A stretch of DNA of 64,000 nucleotides from Halorubrum salinum (GTDB lineage: Archaea; Halobacteriota; Halobacteria; Halobacteriales; Haloferacaceae): contig NZ_JANHDO010000002.1 in NCBI RefSeq assembly GCF_024494575.1, positions 248,001-312,000 of the forward strand. The letters run 5' to 3'. This document shows positions 7,240 through 15,632 of this stretch, one piece after another. Numbering within the stretch: position 1 is the stretch's first letter; each line of letters begins with the position of its first letter. Made by a program: the position numbers and the translations under genes. Below the pieces are notes generated by a model. It had not been told where the DNA came from and made no database searches. It worked only from the letters and a program-made list of their open reading frames with translations.

Positions 7240-7965
7240 ATGGGACGAGCGAACGAGACGCACGATCAGAGCGAATCGAAGACGACGACCACGCCGGACG
7301 CGACGACCACGCCGAACGCCGGACGCGCCGGGGACGGAACCGACGAAATCGACGGAGTCGGTGCCGAGAGGCCCGCAACCGGACCGACCGCATCGGAGGA
7401 GACGCCCGTGACAGACGGCGGCACGGAGCGCCGGCTGGTCGCCGGGTGGCAGGGCCGCTACTACGAGGACTTCGCGGTCGGCGACGTCTACAAACACCCC
7501 TACGGGCGGACGGTGACCGAGACGGACAACGTCTGGTTCACGAACCTGTCGATGAACCTCAATCCGATGCACTTCAACGAGGCGTACGCCGCGGAGACGG
7601 AGTTCGGCGAGCGCCTCGTCGACGGCACCTTCGTCATCGCGCTCGCGGTCGGCATGAGCGTCATCGACGTGAGTGCGAACGCGACGGCGAACCTCGGCTA
7701 CGACGACATCCGCCACCACGAGCCCGTGTTTCACGGCGACACAATCTTCGCGGAGTCGGAGGTGCTCGAAAAGCGGGAGTCGTCCTCGCGCGACCACGTC
7801 GGCATCGTCACCACCGGGCTGCGCGCGTACAACCAGAACGGCGACCTCGTGCTCTCGTTAGAGCGCACGGTGATGGTTCTGAAACGGTCGCACGCGGAGC
7901 CGAGCGCGGCGCAGCCGACCGGATGGCCGGAGGGCATCGGCACGCAGCCGGAGGACCTGAGCTGA
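7240..7965 (+). CDS. MaoC-like hydratase (hot-dog fold)
   Basis: Predicted enoyl-CoA-type hydratase. After a long low-complexity Thr/Glu-rich N-terminal tail (about residues 1-65) comes a MaoC domain: YYEDFAVGDVYKHP, then NLSMNLNPMHFNEAYA and FGERLVDGTF, the usual catalytic Asn/His region of the fold. In haloarchaea such proteins act either as mesaconyl-CoA/beta-methylmalyl-CoA dehydratase in the methylaspartate cycle or as (R)-specific enoyl-CoA hydratase for polyhydroxyalkanoate; the sequence alone does not decide. The tail makes the start uncertain: the GTG before TDGGTERRLV would give a protein of ordinary length. Monocistronic. Confidence 0.82.
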   Translation: MGRANETHDQSESKTTTTPDATTTPNAGRAGDGTDEIDGVGAERPATGPTASEETPVTDGGTERRLVAGWQGRYYEDFAVGDVYKHPYGRTVTETDNVWFTNLSMNLNPMHFNEAYAAETEFGERLVDGTFVIALAVGMSVIDVSANATANLGYDDIRHHEPVFHGDTIFAESEVLEKRESSSRDHVGIVTTGLRAYNQNGDLVLSLERTVMVLKRSHAEPSAAQPTGWPEGIGTQPEDLS

Positions 7966-7992
7966 ACGGGCCGGGCCGTAGCGCGAGCCGAC

Positions 7993-9294
7993 TCAGGCCG
8001 TGTGTTTCGCCTCCTCGGGGTCCTCGACGACCTCGACGCCGCGGTTGTTCACCGCGTGCGGGTCGAGCCCCTCCTCTTGGAGGAACTGCTTGTAGAGCCG
8101 CTCTGCGGTCTCGCCGTCTTTCTGTTTGTCGCTGGCGTGGTCACAGAGTTCGAGGAGGTTCTCCGGCACGTCGTTCTCGTGGACGATCCAGTGGTTGATC
8201 GTGTCCGAGAGTCGGCGGATTGGCGAGGTGAAGTGGCCGTAGATGTCGAAGTTGAGCGCGTGGTGGCCGCCGAACGGGTCGTTCATGTACTTCGCGCGGG
8301 GCATCACCTTCAGCACCGCCCGCTGGATCTTGTTGAGTTGGCGGCCGGGAGAGGTCTCCAACGCGGCGTTGACCGCCTTCCGCGGGTCGTCGCCCCACGC
8401 GTCGCCCGGGATCGAGACGCCGTCGAGTTCTTGGATCTCTTTTAGCGCCTCGTTCCACTGGTCGGGCGTCGGCTGCGGGTGGACGCGGTACATCGCCTCG
8501 ACGCCGCGGTCCCACATCAGGGTGTGTGTCACCGCCTTGTTCGCCTTCAGCATCGACTCCTCGATGATGGTGTGCGCGCGGTCGCGGCTCGGGTTCAACA
8601 CGAGCGAGCCGTCCGCCTTGCGCTGTTCGTGCATCTGGTCCGCAAGCTCGAACGCGAGCGCGTTCTCCTCGCCGAGCGGGAGCGAGGGGTCCTCAAGCCG
8701 CTCCTCGCACTCGTTGTAGGTGAGCCGCTCGTCCGAGTTGATCACCGACTTGTAGATGTCGATGTCCTCGAAGGAGAGCGTCTCCTCGTCGATCTCCATC
8801 TCCACGGTGTGTGCGAGTCGGTCCTCGTTCGGGACGAGAGAGCAGACGGTCTCCGCGAGCACGGGCGGGAGCATGTGGATCGTGTAATCGGGGAGATACA
8901 CCGTGTTCGCGCGCTCGACCGCCTCCTCCCACATCGCGGTGTCGGGCGTGACGTAGTGGGTGACGTCGGCGATGTGGACCCACAGCCGGTAGGCGTCGTC
9001 CTCCCGCTCGATGGAGATGGCGTCGTCGAAGTCCTGCGCGTCGACGGGGTCCGTCGTCCACGTCGTCAACTCGCGGAGGTCGCGCCGCTCGTCGATCTCC
9101 GATTCGATCTCCTCGTAGACTCCCTCGGTCCGGGCCTCCGCCTCGCGGAGGACTTCACTCGGGAACTCGTCGCGGATCTCGAACTCCTCGAACAGTTCCT
9201 CGCGCTTCTCGGCGAGTCGATCGGCGAGCGCCGGCGTGATCGTCACGGGGCCTTGGTCCTCGGCGGACCCGGGTTTCGGCTCGTCGGCAGTCAT
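7993..9294 (-). CDS. rnr: RNase R/RNase II-like exoribonuclease (RNB domain only)
   Basis: 3'-5' exoribonuclease. The 433-residue protein is essentially an RNB catalytic domain without the cold-shock and S1 domains of bacterial RNase R, the form known from haloarchaea, which lack the exosome. The Mg-binding aspartates are visible at residues 82-91 (D82, D85, D88, D90, D91 in TDPVDAQDFDDAIS). The C-terminal part contains the RNB signature region HFTSPIRRLSDTINHW. It is convergent with the MaoC gene (28 bases apart). Confidence 0.9.
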   Translation of the reverse strand: MTADEPKPGSAEDQGPVTITPALADRLAEKREELFEEFEIRDEFPSEVLREAEARTEGVYEEIESEIDERRDLRELTTWTTDPVDAQDFDDAISIEREDDAYRLWVHIADVTHYVTPDTAMWEEAVERANTVYLPDYTIHMLPPVLAETVCSLVPNEDRLAHTVEMEIDEETLSFEDIDIYKSVINSDERLTYNECEERLEDPSLPLGEENALAFELADQMHEQRKADGSLVLNPSRDRAHTIIEESMLKANKAVTHTLMWDRGVEAMYRVHPQPTPDQWNEALKEIQELDGVSIPGDAWGDDPRKAVNAALETSPGRQLNKIQRAVLKVMPRAKYMNDPFGGHHALNFDIYGHFTSPIRRLSDTINHWIVHENDVPENLLELCDHASDKQKDGETAERLYKQFLQEEGLDPHAVNNRGVEVVEDPEEAKHTA

Positions 9295-9370
9295 ACGGCG
9301 ACCAACGCGCGTGCGTTAGAAAGGCCTGTCGGGGAACCGACGGCGTCGCCGATCGCGGACCGCGGTCGCG

Positions 9371-10267
9371 TCACCGGACGACCCCGCCGACAAGCGGCGA
9401 CAGCGCGAGCGCGGCGACGACGAACGAGACGATCCCGAGGACGACGGGCACCGCCGATCGCCCCACCAGCCGGCGCGCGACCTGCCGTGCGGACGCGTCG
9501 CCGACGACGAACGGCGACCCGGTCGCTATCGCCGATCTCACCTCGCCGACTGGCGCGTCGGGGAACGACTCGGCGTCGCCGATCACGGTCACCTCGTCGC
9601 CGGGGCGGAGCAGGCGCTGGCGGTAGCGCCGCCGGGGATCGTCGCCGATGGTGAGCGGCCCGAACTCGTAGCCGGTGTCGGTCTCCTCGACCTCCTCGAA
9701 CGCGTCGGTGAACCGCCTGATCCGCTCGGGCGGGCGCTCGCCGGCGTCGAGTTCATACTCCTCGTCGACGCCGAAGACGAACTCTGCGGCCGCGGGATCG
9801 ACGCGGACGGCGGACCCGCCGGTCGCGACGCGGAATGGAACTCCCGCCTCTCCGGAGTCGACCGTGACCCACGATCGCCCCTTCCCCTGGCTGCGGTACT
9901 CCGAAACGTCGTAGGCACAACAGAGGCACGCTTCGTCGGAGAACGGGGCGGGGAGCGTCGCGTCATCGTCTTCGGGGCTGTCGCGACCGGACGAGTCGGC
10001 GGACGGCGACCTCTTTGAAGCCCGCTCCGGCACGGTCTCGGCGCGTCCGGAGAGCCGGACGCGACTGTCGCCCTCGCGGAGCGATCGGGGGTCGGTCGGC
10101 GCGGCGCGGAGGACACGAACCGCGTCTAGCGAACCCCGCGCGCCGTACGCGAGGAACGCGACTCCGACCGTGGCCGCGGCGACGCCGATCAGCGTCGGGA
10201 CGACGTCGACCGCTGTTTGGAGAGGCGCTGGTGAGGGCGGTACGGACGGCTTGGGGAGGGCGAGCAT
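9371..10267 (-). CDS. Membrane protein with MULAN/GIDE-like domain
   Basis: The 298-residue protein has TM helices near both ends (about 25-45 and 272-295) and a soluble middle that resembles the GIDE/MULAN domain: a Cys-containing CLCCAYDVSEYR segment, WVTVDSGEAGVPFRV, a VRVDP strand, and the RRYRQRLLRPGDEVTVIGDA end. That domain sits between two TM segments in eukaryotic MUL1 E3 ligases; no RING is present here, so no ligase activity is implied. Function unknown, possibly envelope-related. Two 22-base direct repeats lie just upstream. Confidence 0.72.
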   Translation of the reverse strand: MLALPKPSVPPSPAPLQTAVDVVPTLIGVAAATVGVAFLAYGARGSLDAVRVLRAAPTDPRSLREGDSRVRLSGRAETVPERASKRSPSADSSGRDSPEDDDATLPAPFSDEACLCCAYDVSEYRSQGKGRSWVTVDSGEAGVPFRVATGGSAVRVDPAAAEFVFGVDEEYELDAGERPPERIRRFTDAFEEVEETDTGYEFGPLTIGDDPRRRYRQRLLRPGDEVTVIGDAESFPDAPVGEVRSAIATGSPFVVGDASARQVARRLVGRSAVPVVLGIVSFVVAALALSPLVGGVVR

Positions 10268-10331
10268 GCGACGAGCCGGTAGCGGCCCACGGCAGGAATG
10301 CGTATCGGTCGGGCGGGCGACGCCGGAGGCC

Positions 10332-10392
10332 GTCGCGGCGGGGTCGTAGCGGTATAGGGGTCGGTACGCGGTCGCGGCGGGGTCGTAGCGGT
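10332..10392. repeat. 22-bp perfect direct repeat
   Basis: The same 22 bases, beginning GTCGCGGCGGGG and ending CGTAGCGGT, occur at 10332-10353 and 10371-10392 (39-base period), and a third, imperfect copy follows to about 10416. They fill the gap between the 10409 gene and the MULAN-like gene, upstream of the latter. Confidence 0.75.
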
Positions 10393-10408
10393 CGCTGCGG
10401 GGCCGGCG

Positions 10409-10786
10409 TCAGCGGTCCCTGTCGGTTCGCTCGGACGTGTCGTCCGAACGGCCGGCGTCGTACGCGTCCGTCTCGCCGAACGTGTCCGTCGCCGAACCGT
10501 CGCCGTCCGTCGCGTCCGCCTCCACGGCGTCGGCGTACCGGTCGAGGAACTCCTCGCGCGAGAGGCCGTCGGACTCGATAGAGAGGATCAGCGATTCGAG
10601 GCCGTCGCGCGGCTGGTGGCAGATGTCGTCGTCGCAGTCGGTACAGAGGTACTCGAACTCCTTGTCGCGCCGGCTCCAGCGGTCGCCCTCCTTGTCGTAC
10701 TCGCGCGCGTCCTCGCGCAGCACCGAGTCCCCACACGCGATGCAGATCACCGTCCGCCGGTCCCGGTTTCTCCGGGCTCGCCACAT
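10409..10786 (-). CDS. Haloarchaeal zinc-ribbon protein (DUF7562-like)
   Basis: The 125-residue protein has a four-Cys zinc ribbon (CIAC at about 15-18 and CTDC at about 48-51, with a further Cys in DDDICHQPRDG), followed by a helix and an acidic low-complexity tail from about residue 90. The basic N-terminus (MWRARRNRDRR) and the zinc site suggest nucleic-acid contact, but no function is known. It matches a haloarchaea-only family that I recall as DUF7562. Confidence 0.7.
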   Translation of the reverse strand: MWRARRNRDRRTVICIACGDSVLREDAREYDKEGDRWSRRDKEFEYLCTDCDDDICHQPRDGLESLILSIESDGLSREEFLDRYADAVEADATDGDGSATDTFGETDAYDAGRSDDTSERTDRDR

Positions 10787-10880
10787 ACGGACAGCCTCGG
10801 TCCCGCCGTACTTAGCATTTGGTGCGCGGCTGACGCTCGTCCGACGACGCGGCGGGCGACCCGGCGGCCGTCGGTTCGGG

Positions 10881-11687
10881 CTACTCCAAGACGTGTTCGG
10901 TGTCGTACGACCCGAGCACGCGCACCCACCCGTTGTCGGCTATCGCCTCGACGTCGTCGACGGCCTGACGCATGTGTTCCTCGTAGAGCCCGGCGTCGAC
11001 GTCGAAGTGGAACAGGTAGTCGCCGAGGCGCTCGCCGCTCGGACGCGACTCGATCCGCGAGAGGTTGAGGTTGCGGTCGGCGAACGCCTCCAAGAGCTCC
11101 AAGAGCAGTCCGGGGTAGTTCGCGTTCGGGTAGACGATCAGGGTGGTCTTGCCGCCGGCGTCGGACCGGGCGGACGCGGGCGCGACCACCAGGAACCGCG
11201 TCGCGTTCGAGGTGCGGTCCTGGATGTCCTCGGCGAGGATCTCGAGGTCGTCGCCGGCGTTGTCGGGGTGGCCGATCCCGGCGACGCGGGCGTCCTCGCG
11301 GGCGCGCTCGACGCCGCGGGCGGTCGAGGCGACCGCTTCGAGGCCGGCGTCCGGGTGCTCCGCTTCCAGCCAGTTGCGACACTGCGCGAGCGCCTGCGAG
11401 TGGCTGGCGACGACCTCGAACTCCGGTCCCTGCGCTAAGAGCGCGTGGCGGATCGGCGTGACGACCTCGCGGGTGACCGCGACGTCGTAGTCGGCCAAGG
11501 CGTCGAGGCTCTCCGTGACGGAGCCCTCGATGCTGTTCTCGATCGGGACGACACCGCGCTCGAACTCGCCGGACGCGACCGCGTCGACGATGGCGGTGAC
11601 GGATTCACGGAACGACACCTCGGCGGCGACGGCTCGCGCCGCGCGGTGTGAGTACGTGCCGGCGGGACCGAGCGTGACGGCGTTCAT
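10881..11687 (-). CDS. pheA: Prephenate dehydratase
   Basis: Converts prephenate to phenylpyruvate in phenylalanine synthesis. The 268-residue monofunctional protein has the PDT domain first (LGPAGTYSHRAA at 5-16, VVPIENSIEGSV, and the catalytic DRTSNATRFLVV motif containing Thr-Arg-Phe), then an ACT regulatory domain from about 185 with the ESRP element (NLSRIESRP) that senses phenylalanine. ATG 11687 is preferred over an in-frame GTG seven codons upstream. No other aromatic gene is adjacent. Confidence 0.95.
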   Translation of the reverse strand: MNAVTLGPAGTYSHRAARAVAAEVSFRESVTAIVDAVASGEFERGVVPIENSIEGSVTESLDALADYDVAVTREVVTPIRHALLAQGPEFEVVASHSQALAQCRNWLEAEHPDAGLEAVASTARGVERAREDARVAGIGHPDNAGDDLEILAEDIQDRTSNATRFLVVAPASARSDAGGKTTLIVYPNANYPGLLLELLEAFADRNLNLSRIESRPSGERLGDYLFHFDVDAGLYEEHMRQAVDDVEAIADNGWVRVLGSYDTEHVLE

Positions 11688-11754
11688 CGACCGCACCAAC
11701 ACGGTCACCGCTGAAAAGCGTGCGGGTGCGCGGAAACGAACGGACGCGGTGCCC

Positions 11755-12570
11755 TCAGGCGACGAACTCCGAGCCGTCGAGAAGCTCTCGTTTCGCGCGT
11801 TCGAGCTCTGGTCCCTCCGGAACCAGTCCCGGAACCGTGGCGTCGTCGTCGAAGCGGTCCGGGTCCGGGTCGAGCGGCCCGAGGTACTCCGAGAACACCG
11901 ATCCCTGTCGCCCGGTAACGTAAATGAACCCGCCGTACTTTCGCTCGTCGAAAGGCGTCGAGTCCGGGTCCGGAACGGCGTCGCGGACGTGATGAATCCG
12001 GTCGCTGATGTACTCGGCCGCCTGCCGCTGTGAGTACTGGCACTCCGCGAAGTACCGCTCGTGGTGGTCGGTGGTGAGGTCCGTGTCGGCGTGTCGCGGC
12101 GACTCGTAGTGGACGGCGTCGCCGCCGACCTCGCCGACGGCGAAGCTGAGGTTCACGGTGAAACAGTCCGGATACCGGAGCACCGCCAAGAGGAATATCT
12201 CCTCGTCGAGCGTCAGCCGCTCTTGCAGCCGATAGTAACACTCCAGGTAGTACACTGCGAGGGCACCGACCCAGTCGTCGCGCTCGCCCCGGAGGTACGC
12301 GTCCGCGACCTCGCGGTAGTCCTCACCCGTGAGCTGTCGGAGTTGATGCTCGAATCCGCGGTGCATCTCGTCGAGCTCGACGCCGTACGCCTCGGTGAGC
12401 GGGAGGTCCGGGTCGGCGAGCAGTTCGCTCCGGCGAACGCTGGCGTCCGCGAAGCTCGTGATGTGGTCGCGGAGCGTCCGTTCGGCGTCGACGTTCGGGA
12501 GCGGGATCCGGACCGCCCGGTCGTAGAGGATAGTCGCGCCATCTTCCCACCGACGCCGGCGTGTGTCCAT
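11755..12570 (-). CDS. Conserved haloarchaeal protein of unknown function
   Basis: The 271-residue soluble, acidic protein is predicted mostly helical and rich in Tyr/Arg/Glu (for example YYLECYYRLQERLTLDEE). It has no signal peptide, no membrane segment and no Cys pair suggesting metal binding. I do not recognise the family. Coding is supported by codon-position bias and by an AT-rich promoter region immediately upstream (12571-12625, TTATATCC and ATTAATAAATTG). Confidence 0.65.
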   Translation of the reverse strand: MDTRRRRWEDGATILYDRAVRIPLPNVDAERTLRDHITSFADASVRRSELLADPDLPLTEAYGVELDEMHRGFEHQLRQLTGEDYREVADAYLRGERDDWVGALAVYYLECYYRLQERLTLDEEIFLLAVLRYPDCFTVNLSFAVGEVGGDAVHYESPRHADTDLTTDHHERYFAECQYSQRQAAEYISDRIHHVRDAVPDPDSTPFDERKYGGFIYVTGRQGSVFSEYLGPLDPDPDRFDDDATVPGLVPEGPELERAKRELLDGSEFVA

Positions 12571-12774
12571 CAGTACCCGTTATATCCTATACATTAATAA
12601 ATTGAGCAGTTATAGTACATGTTATGACATGACACGACTGTGGCCGCACCGGAGCCAGGCGTCGGACTGCCCGAACGGGAGCTGGAACCGGTCCGTTCGG
12701 CTTCGCGCGCGGCGGCTGCGACGCGGAACCGAGACAGCCGGATCGCACGCCGAGAGCCGGACCGAGAGGTCGTC
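12571..12774. promoter_or_regulatory. AT-rich promoter region of the 11755-12570 gene
   Basis: 12574-12632 is strikingly AT-rich for this genome and contains the stretches GTTATATCC and ATTAATAAATTG and a small ACATGTTATGACATG dyad. It lies directly before the minus-strand start at 12570. Nothing further is seen up to 12774. Confidence 0.45.
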
Positions 12775-13293
12775 TCACTCGTCGGTCGGGACGGCCGTCA
12801 GAGCGGCCTCGACGATCCGCACCGCAGTCGGACCGTCGCGACGTTCCACGGCGACGACGAGCGAGTCACCCACGACGGCGGCGACAGAGGGGCGAACGTC
12901 CGCCGCGTCGAGGCGGCGGAGGACCGTCGCGAGCGCCGCCGCGTCGACATCGCCGGTCGCGAGGATCGCGGTGTCGGAGCCGCCCTCGCAGAGGGCGGCG
13001 TCGCCGAGGCGGACGAGGGCGTCGGCCGCCGGCCCCTCGCCGTCGCAGTCGTGGACTACCGTCACCCCGCTCCGCATCGAGACGCTGACGTCGCGTCCCG
13101 CGGTCTCGTAGGCGGGAAGCTCCGATCGGAACCGGCGGAGCGCGGTCGCGACCGCGTCGACGTCGCCGTCGAGGTCGGCGTCGGCGACGAGCCACGCGGC
13201 GGCGGCGCTGTGGTTCACCACGCCGGCGCGGAGCGCGTCGCGGAGGAACGGCCGTTCTCGAACCGCCTCGCGTGCGTCTGCTGCGAGCGACAT
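12775..13293 (-). CDS. Conserved haloarchaeal protein (DUF7523-like)
   Basis: The 172-residue acidic protein has an N-terminal helical part (REAVRERPFLRDALRAGVVN then SAAAAWLVADA) and two alpha/beta segments resembling tandem small-molecule-binding halves (GVTVVHDCDGEGPAADALVRLGD and SLVVAVERRDGPTAVRIVE). This pattern fits a haloarchaea-specific family that I recall as DUF7523, possibly ACT-like. No enzymatic motif is visible. It is divergent from the cbiX gene. Confidence 0.7.
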   Translation of the reverse strand: MSLAADAREAVRERPFLRDALRAGVVNHSAAAAWLVADADLDGDVDAVATALRRFRSELPAYETAGRDVSVSMRSGVTVVHDCDGEGPAADALVRLGDAALCEGGSDTAILATGDVDAAALATVLRRLDAADVRPSVAAVVGDSLVVAVERRDGPTAVRIVEAALTAVPTDE

Positions 13294-13436
13294 GGTGGTC
13301 GCTCCGCGCCGACGGACATGGCCGTTTCGGTCGCGGGGAGGGCGTCGACGCGGACCCGGCGAACGCGCAGCGAAGCGGATTCCCGCGCGCTCGCACGCTC
13401 CGAAGTCCCTAAGAGCGGCGCGCCCCCAGAACCGGT

Positions 13437-14306
13437 ATGCAGTCGCTCGTCATCGTCGCACACGGCTCGCACCTGAATCCGGAGTCGAGCGCGCCGACGT
13501 ACGACCACGCGGACACGATCCGCGCGACCGGCGCGTTCGACGAGGTGAAGACCGGATTCTGGAAGGAGGAGCCGCACTTCCGAGAGGTGCTCCGCACCGT
13601 CGAGGGCGACGAGGTGTACGTCGTCCCGCTCTTCGTCTCCGAGGGGTACTTCACGGAGCAGGTGATCCCCCGCGAGCTTCGGCTCGACGGGTGGGACGTC
13701 TCGGCGTGGGGCTCCGACGGCCTCTCCGCCGACCAGGCCACGCTCGTCGCCGAGGACATCGACCGCGAGGTCCGCTACTGCGGCCCGGTGGGGACCCACC
13801 GCGCGATGACGGACGTGATCGTCCGGCGCGCGGAGTCGGTCACGGACGACCCCGACGTAGGCGAGGGGTTCGGGCTGGCGGTGGTCGGCCACGGCACCGA
13901 GCGCAACGAGAACTCGGCGAAGGCGATCGAGTACCACGCAGACCGGATCGCGGAGCGCGACCGCTTCGACGAGGTGGAGGCGCTGTACATGGACGAAGAG
14001 CCCGAGGTCGACGACCTCCCCGACTTCTTCGAGAGCGACGACGTCGTCTTGGTCCCGCTTTTCATCGCCGACGGCTACCACACCCAAGAGGACATCCCTG
14101 AGGACGTCGGACTCTGTGAAGATCACACCGAGGGGTACGACGTGCCGACCGCGGTCGAGGACACGCGGATCTGGTACGCGGGCGCGGTGGGAACGGAGCC
14201 GCTCATGGCCGACGTGGTACTGGAGCGCGCGGCCGACGCCGGGGCGGACCTCGGGACCGCGCTCGACGACGTGCGCGAGACGACCCGCGTCGCCACGGGG
14301 GACTGA
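13437..14306 (+). CDS. cbiX: CbiX/sirohydrochlorin chelatase family protein
   Basis: Class II chelatase that inserts Co or Fe/Ni into sirohydrochlorin. At 289 residues it is the long form with two homologous halves, each with the HG signature carrying the metal-delivering His: VAHGSHLNPESSA at 7-19 and VVGHGTERNENSA at about 148-160; the matching second motif reads VPLFVSEGYFTEQVIP in the first half and VPLFIADGYHTQEDIP in the second. The pairing with a DR2241-family Fe-S protein two bases downstream is typical of haloarchaea and Deinococcus and suggests they work together in tetrapyrrole metal handling. Confidence 0.92.
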   Translation: MQSLVIVAHGSHLNPESSAPTYDHADTIRATGAFDEVKTGFWKEEPHFREVLRTVEGDEVYVVPLFVSEGYFTEQVIPRELRLDGWDVSAWGSDGLSADQATLVAEDIDREVRYCGPVGTHRAMTDVIVRRAESVTDDPDVGEGFGLAVVGHGTERNENSAKAIEYHADRIAERDRFDEVEALYMDEEPEVDDLPDFFESDDVVLVPLFIADGYHTQEDIPEDVGLCEDHTEGYDVPTAVEDTRIWYAGAVGTEPLMADVVLERAADAGADLGTALDDVRETTRVATGD

Positions 14307-14308
14307 CC

Positions 14309-15562
14309 GTGGCGGACCAGTCTCCCGACGCGGACCGCGAAACGGACGACGACGGCTCGCCGACCGAGACGCAGGCGGCCGATTCCGAGCCCGCGGTCCC
14401 CGATATCGACCTCCCGAGCGACGCGTTCGACGCCGTCCTCGACGCGCTCGGAGAGCGCGCCGATCCCGACGAGGGAGCGCCCGAACCGATCCGGTTCGAG
14501 GGGTTCGCTGTCGCCGTCTCGGGCGGCGACCGCGCTGACGACGCCGACGCCCGCTACGTCCTCGATCCCGCCGGCGACGACCCCCGAACGGGACTGAGCG
14601 AGCGCGAACTCCACGCGGCGCTCGCCGAGCGCGCCCCCGCGGTCACGGACTGGTACGCCTTCGAGCGCGTCGTCGGCGAGTTCGGTCCCCGGCGCGCGTT
14701 CCTGCGGTGGATCGAGGACGCCGACGGGGCGACCGTCGCGGCGCGGTACGCCGCGCTCGCCGAGGGGATCGAACGCGCGTGGGGGCAGCTTCGGGTCACG
14801 GCTCGGGTCACCGACCGCGGCGAGCGCCGGTACGACGTGCGTCACGCCGACGACGCCGGCGTCCCGATCGACGAGCTGGACGCCCACGACGACCCGCTCG
14901 ACGCCCGCGAGATCGTGAAACTGGACGAGAAGGGTCGCTACCGCCCCCTCAAGACCGCGCCCACGCTGCGGGACGGGTGGGTGTTCGCCGATCTGGGCCC
15001 GAGAGACGCCTACGAGGTCGTCGAGACGGTCTACCCCGCGACGGTCGCCAACTGGCACCGCGAGCGCGAGGGCGACCTCGACGTGACTCACTGGCGCGAG
15101 ACGATGGAGCGGCAGTCCGGCATCTACGGCGTGGTCAAGACGTGGGACCGCGGCGAGGGCCACGAGCACGTCAACTGGGTCGCGGAGGCCTGCTGTGACG
15201 ACTCACAGTGTCTCAAACGGCGCGAGTGGGAGTACGACGCAGACACCGAACTCGACGTCGACGGCGGCGACGGCGCCTTCCCCTGCCGGGAGCCCTGCTC
15301 GGTCGTCGTGAGCGCCGCGCGCAAGTGGACCAGACTGGAGAGCGAGCAGCCGCGAACCTACGAGTTCGAACTGACGCCGAGCGAGAAAGAGCAGGTGGAA
15401 GACATCATCGATGCGGTCGCCGACGGTCGGATCGACGAGATCCGCGAGGCCGACACGAAGGAGGGCGCGAACCGGTACCGAGCGCGGTTCCTCCGCGCCA
15501 AGCGGTTCGACGACGAGGGGAACCTCGGCGGCGTGCCGACCGACGAGGACGCAGAGGAGTAG
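14309..15562 (+). CDS. DR2241-family protein (4Fe-4S, CbiX partner)
   Basis: The 417-residue acidic protein starts with GTG two bases after cbiX. It matches the DR2241 family: a disordered acidic N-terminus (1-45), a mixed alpha/beta stabilising domain and a C-terminal region with clustered cysteines (ACCDDSQC and PCREPC at about 294-331) expected to bind a 4Fe-4S cluster. In Deinococcus the equivalent is linked to a CbiX domain. A role in redox or metal steps of cobalamin/siroheme synthesis is likely but unproven. Confidence 0.85.
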   Translation: MADQSPDADRETDDDGSPTETQAADSEPAVPDIDLPSDAFDAVLDALGERADPDEGAPEPIRFEGFAVAVSGGDRADDADARYVLDPAGDDPRTGLSERELHAALAERAPAVTDWYAFERVVGEFGPRRAFLRWIEDADGATVAARYAALAEGIERAWGQLRVTARVTDRGERRYDVRHADDAGVPIDELDAHDDPLDAREIVKLDEKGRYRPLKTAPTLRDGWVFADLGPRDAYEVVETVYPATVANWHREREGDLDVTHWRETMERQSGIYGVVKTWDRGEGHEHVNWVAEACCDDSQCLKRREWEYDADTELDVDGGDGAFPCREPCSVVVSAARKWTRLESEQPRTYEFELTPSEKEQVEDIIDAVADGRIDEIREADTKEGANRYRARFLRAKRFDDEGNLGGVPTDEDAEE

Positions 15563-15632
15563 AATCCTCGCACGCGCGATCTTACGCTGTGTCACGAAAC
15601 CTTTAGACGCAGGACCGGCGTATCTCGGCGCA

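Noticed and set aside
7110-10416. CRISPR-like interpretation of the short repeats at 7110 and 10332
   Set aside because: Only two or three copies, no uniform spacers and no cas genes; they are simple direct repeats.
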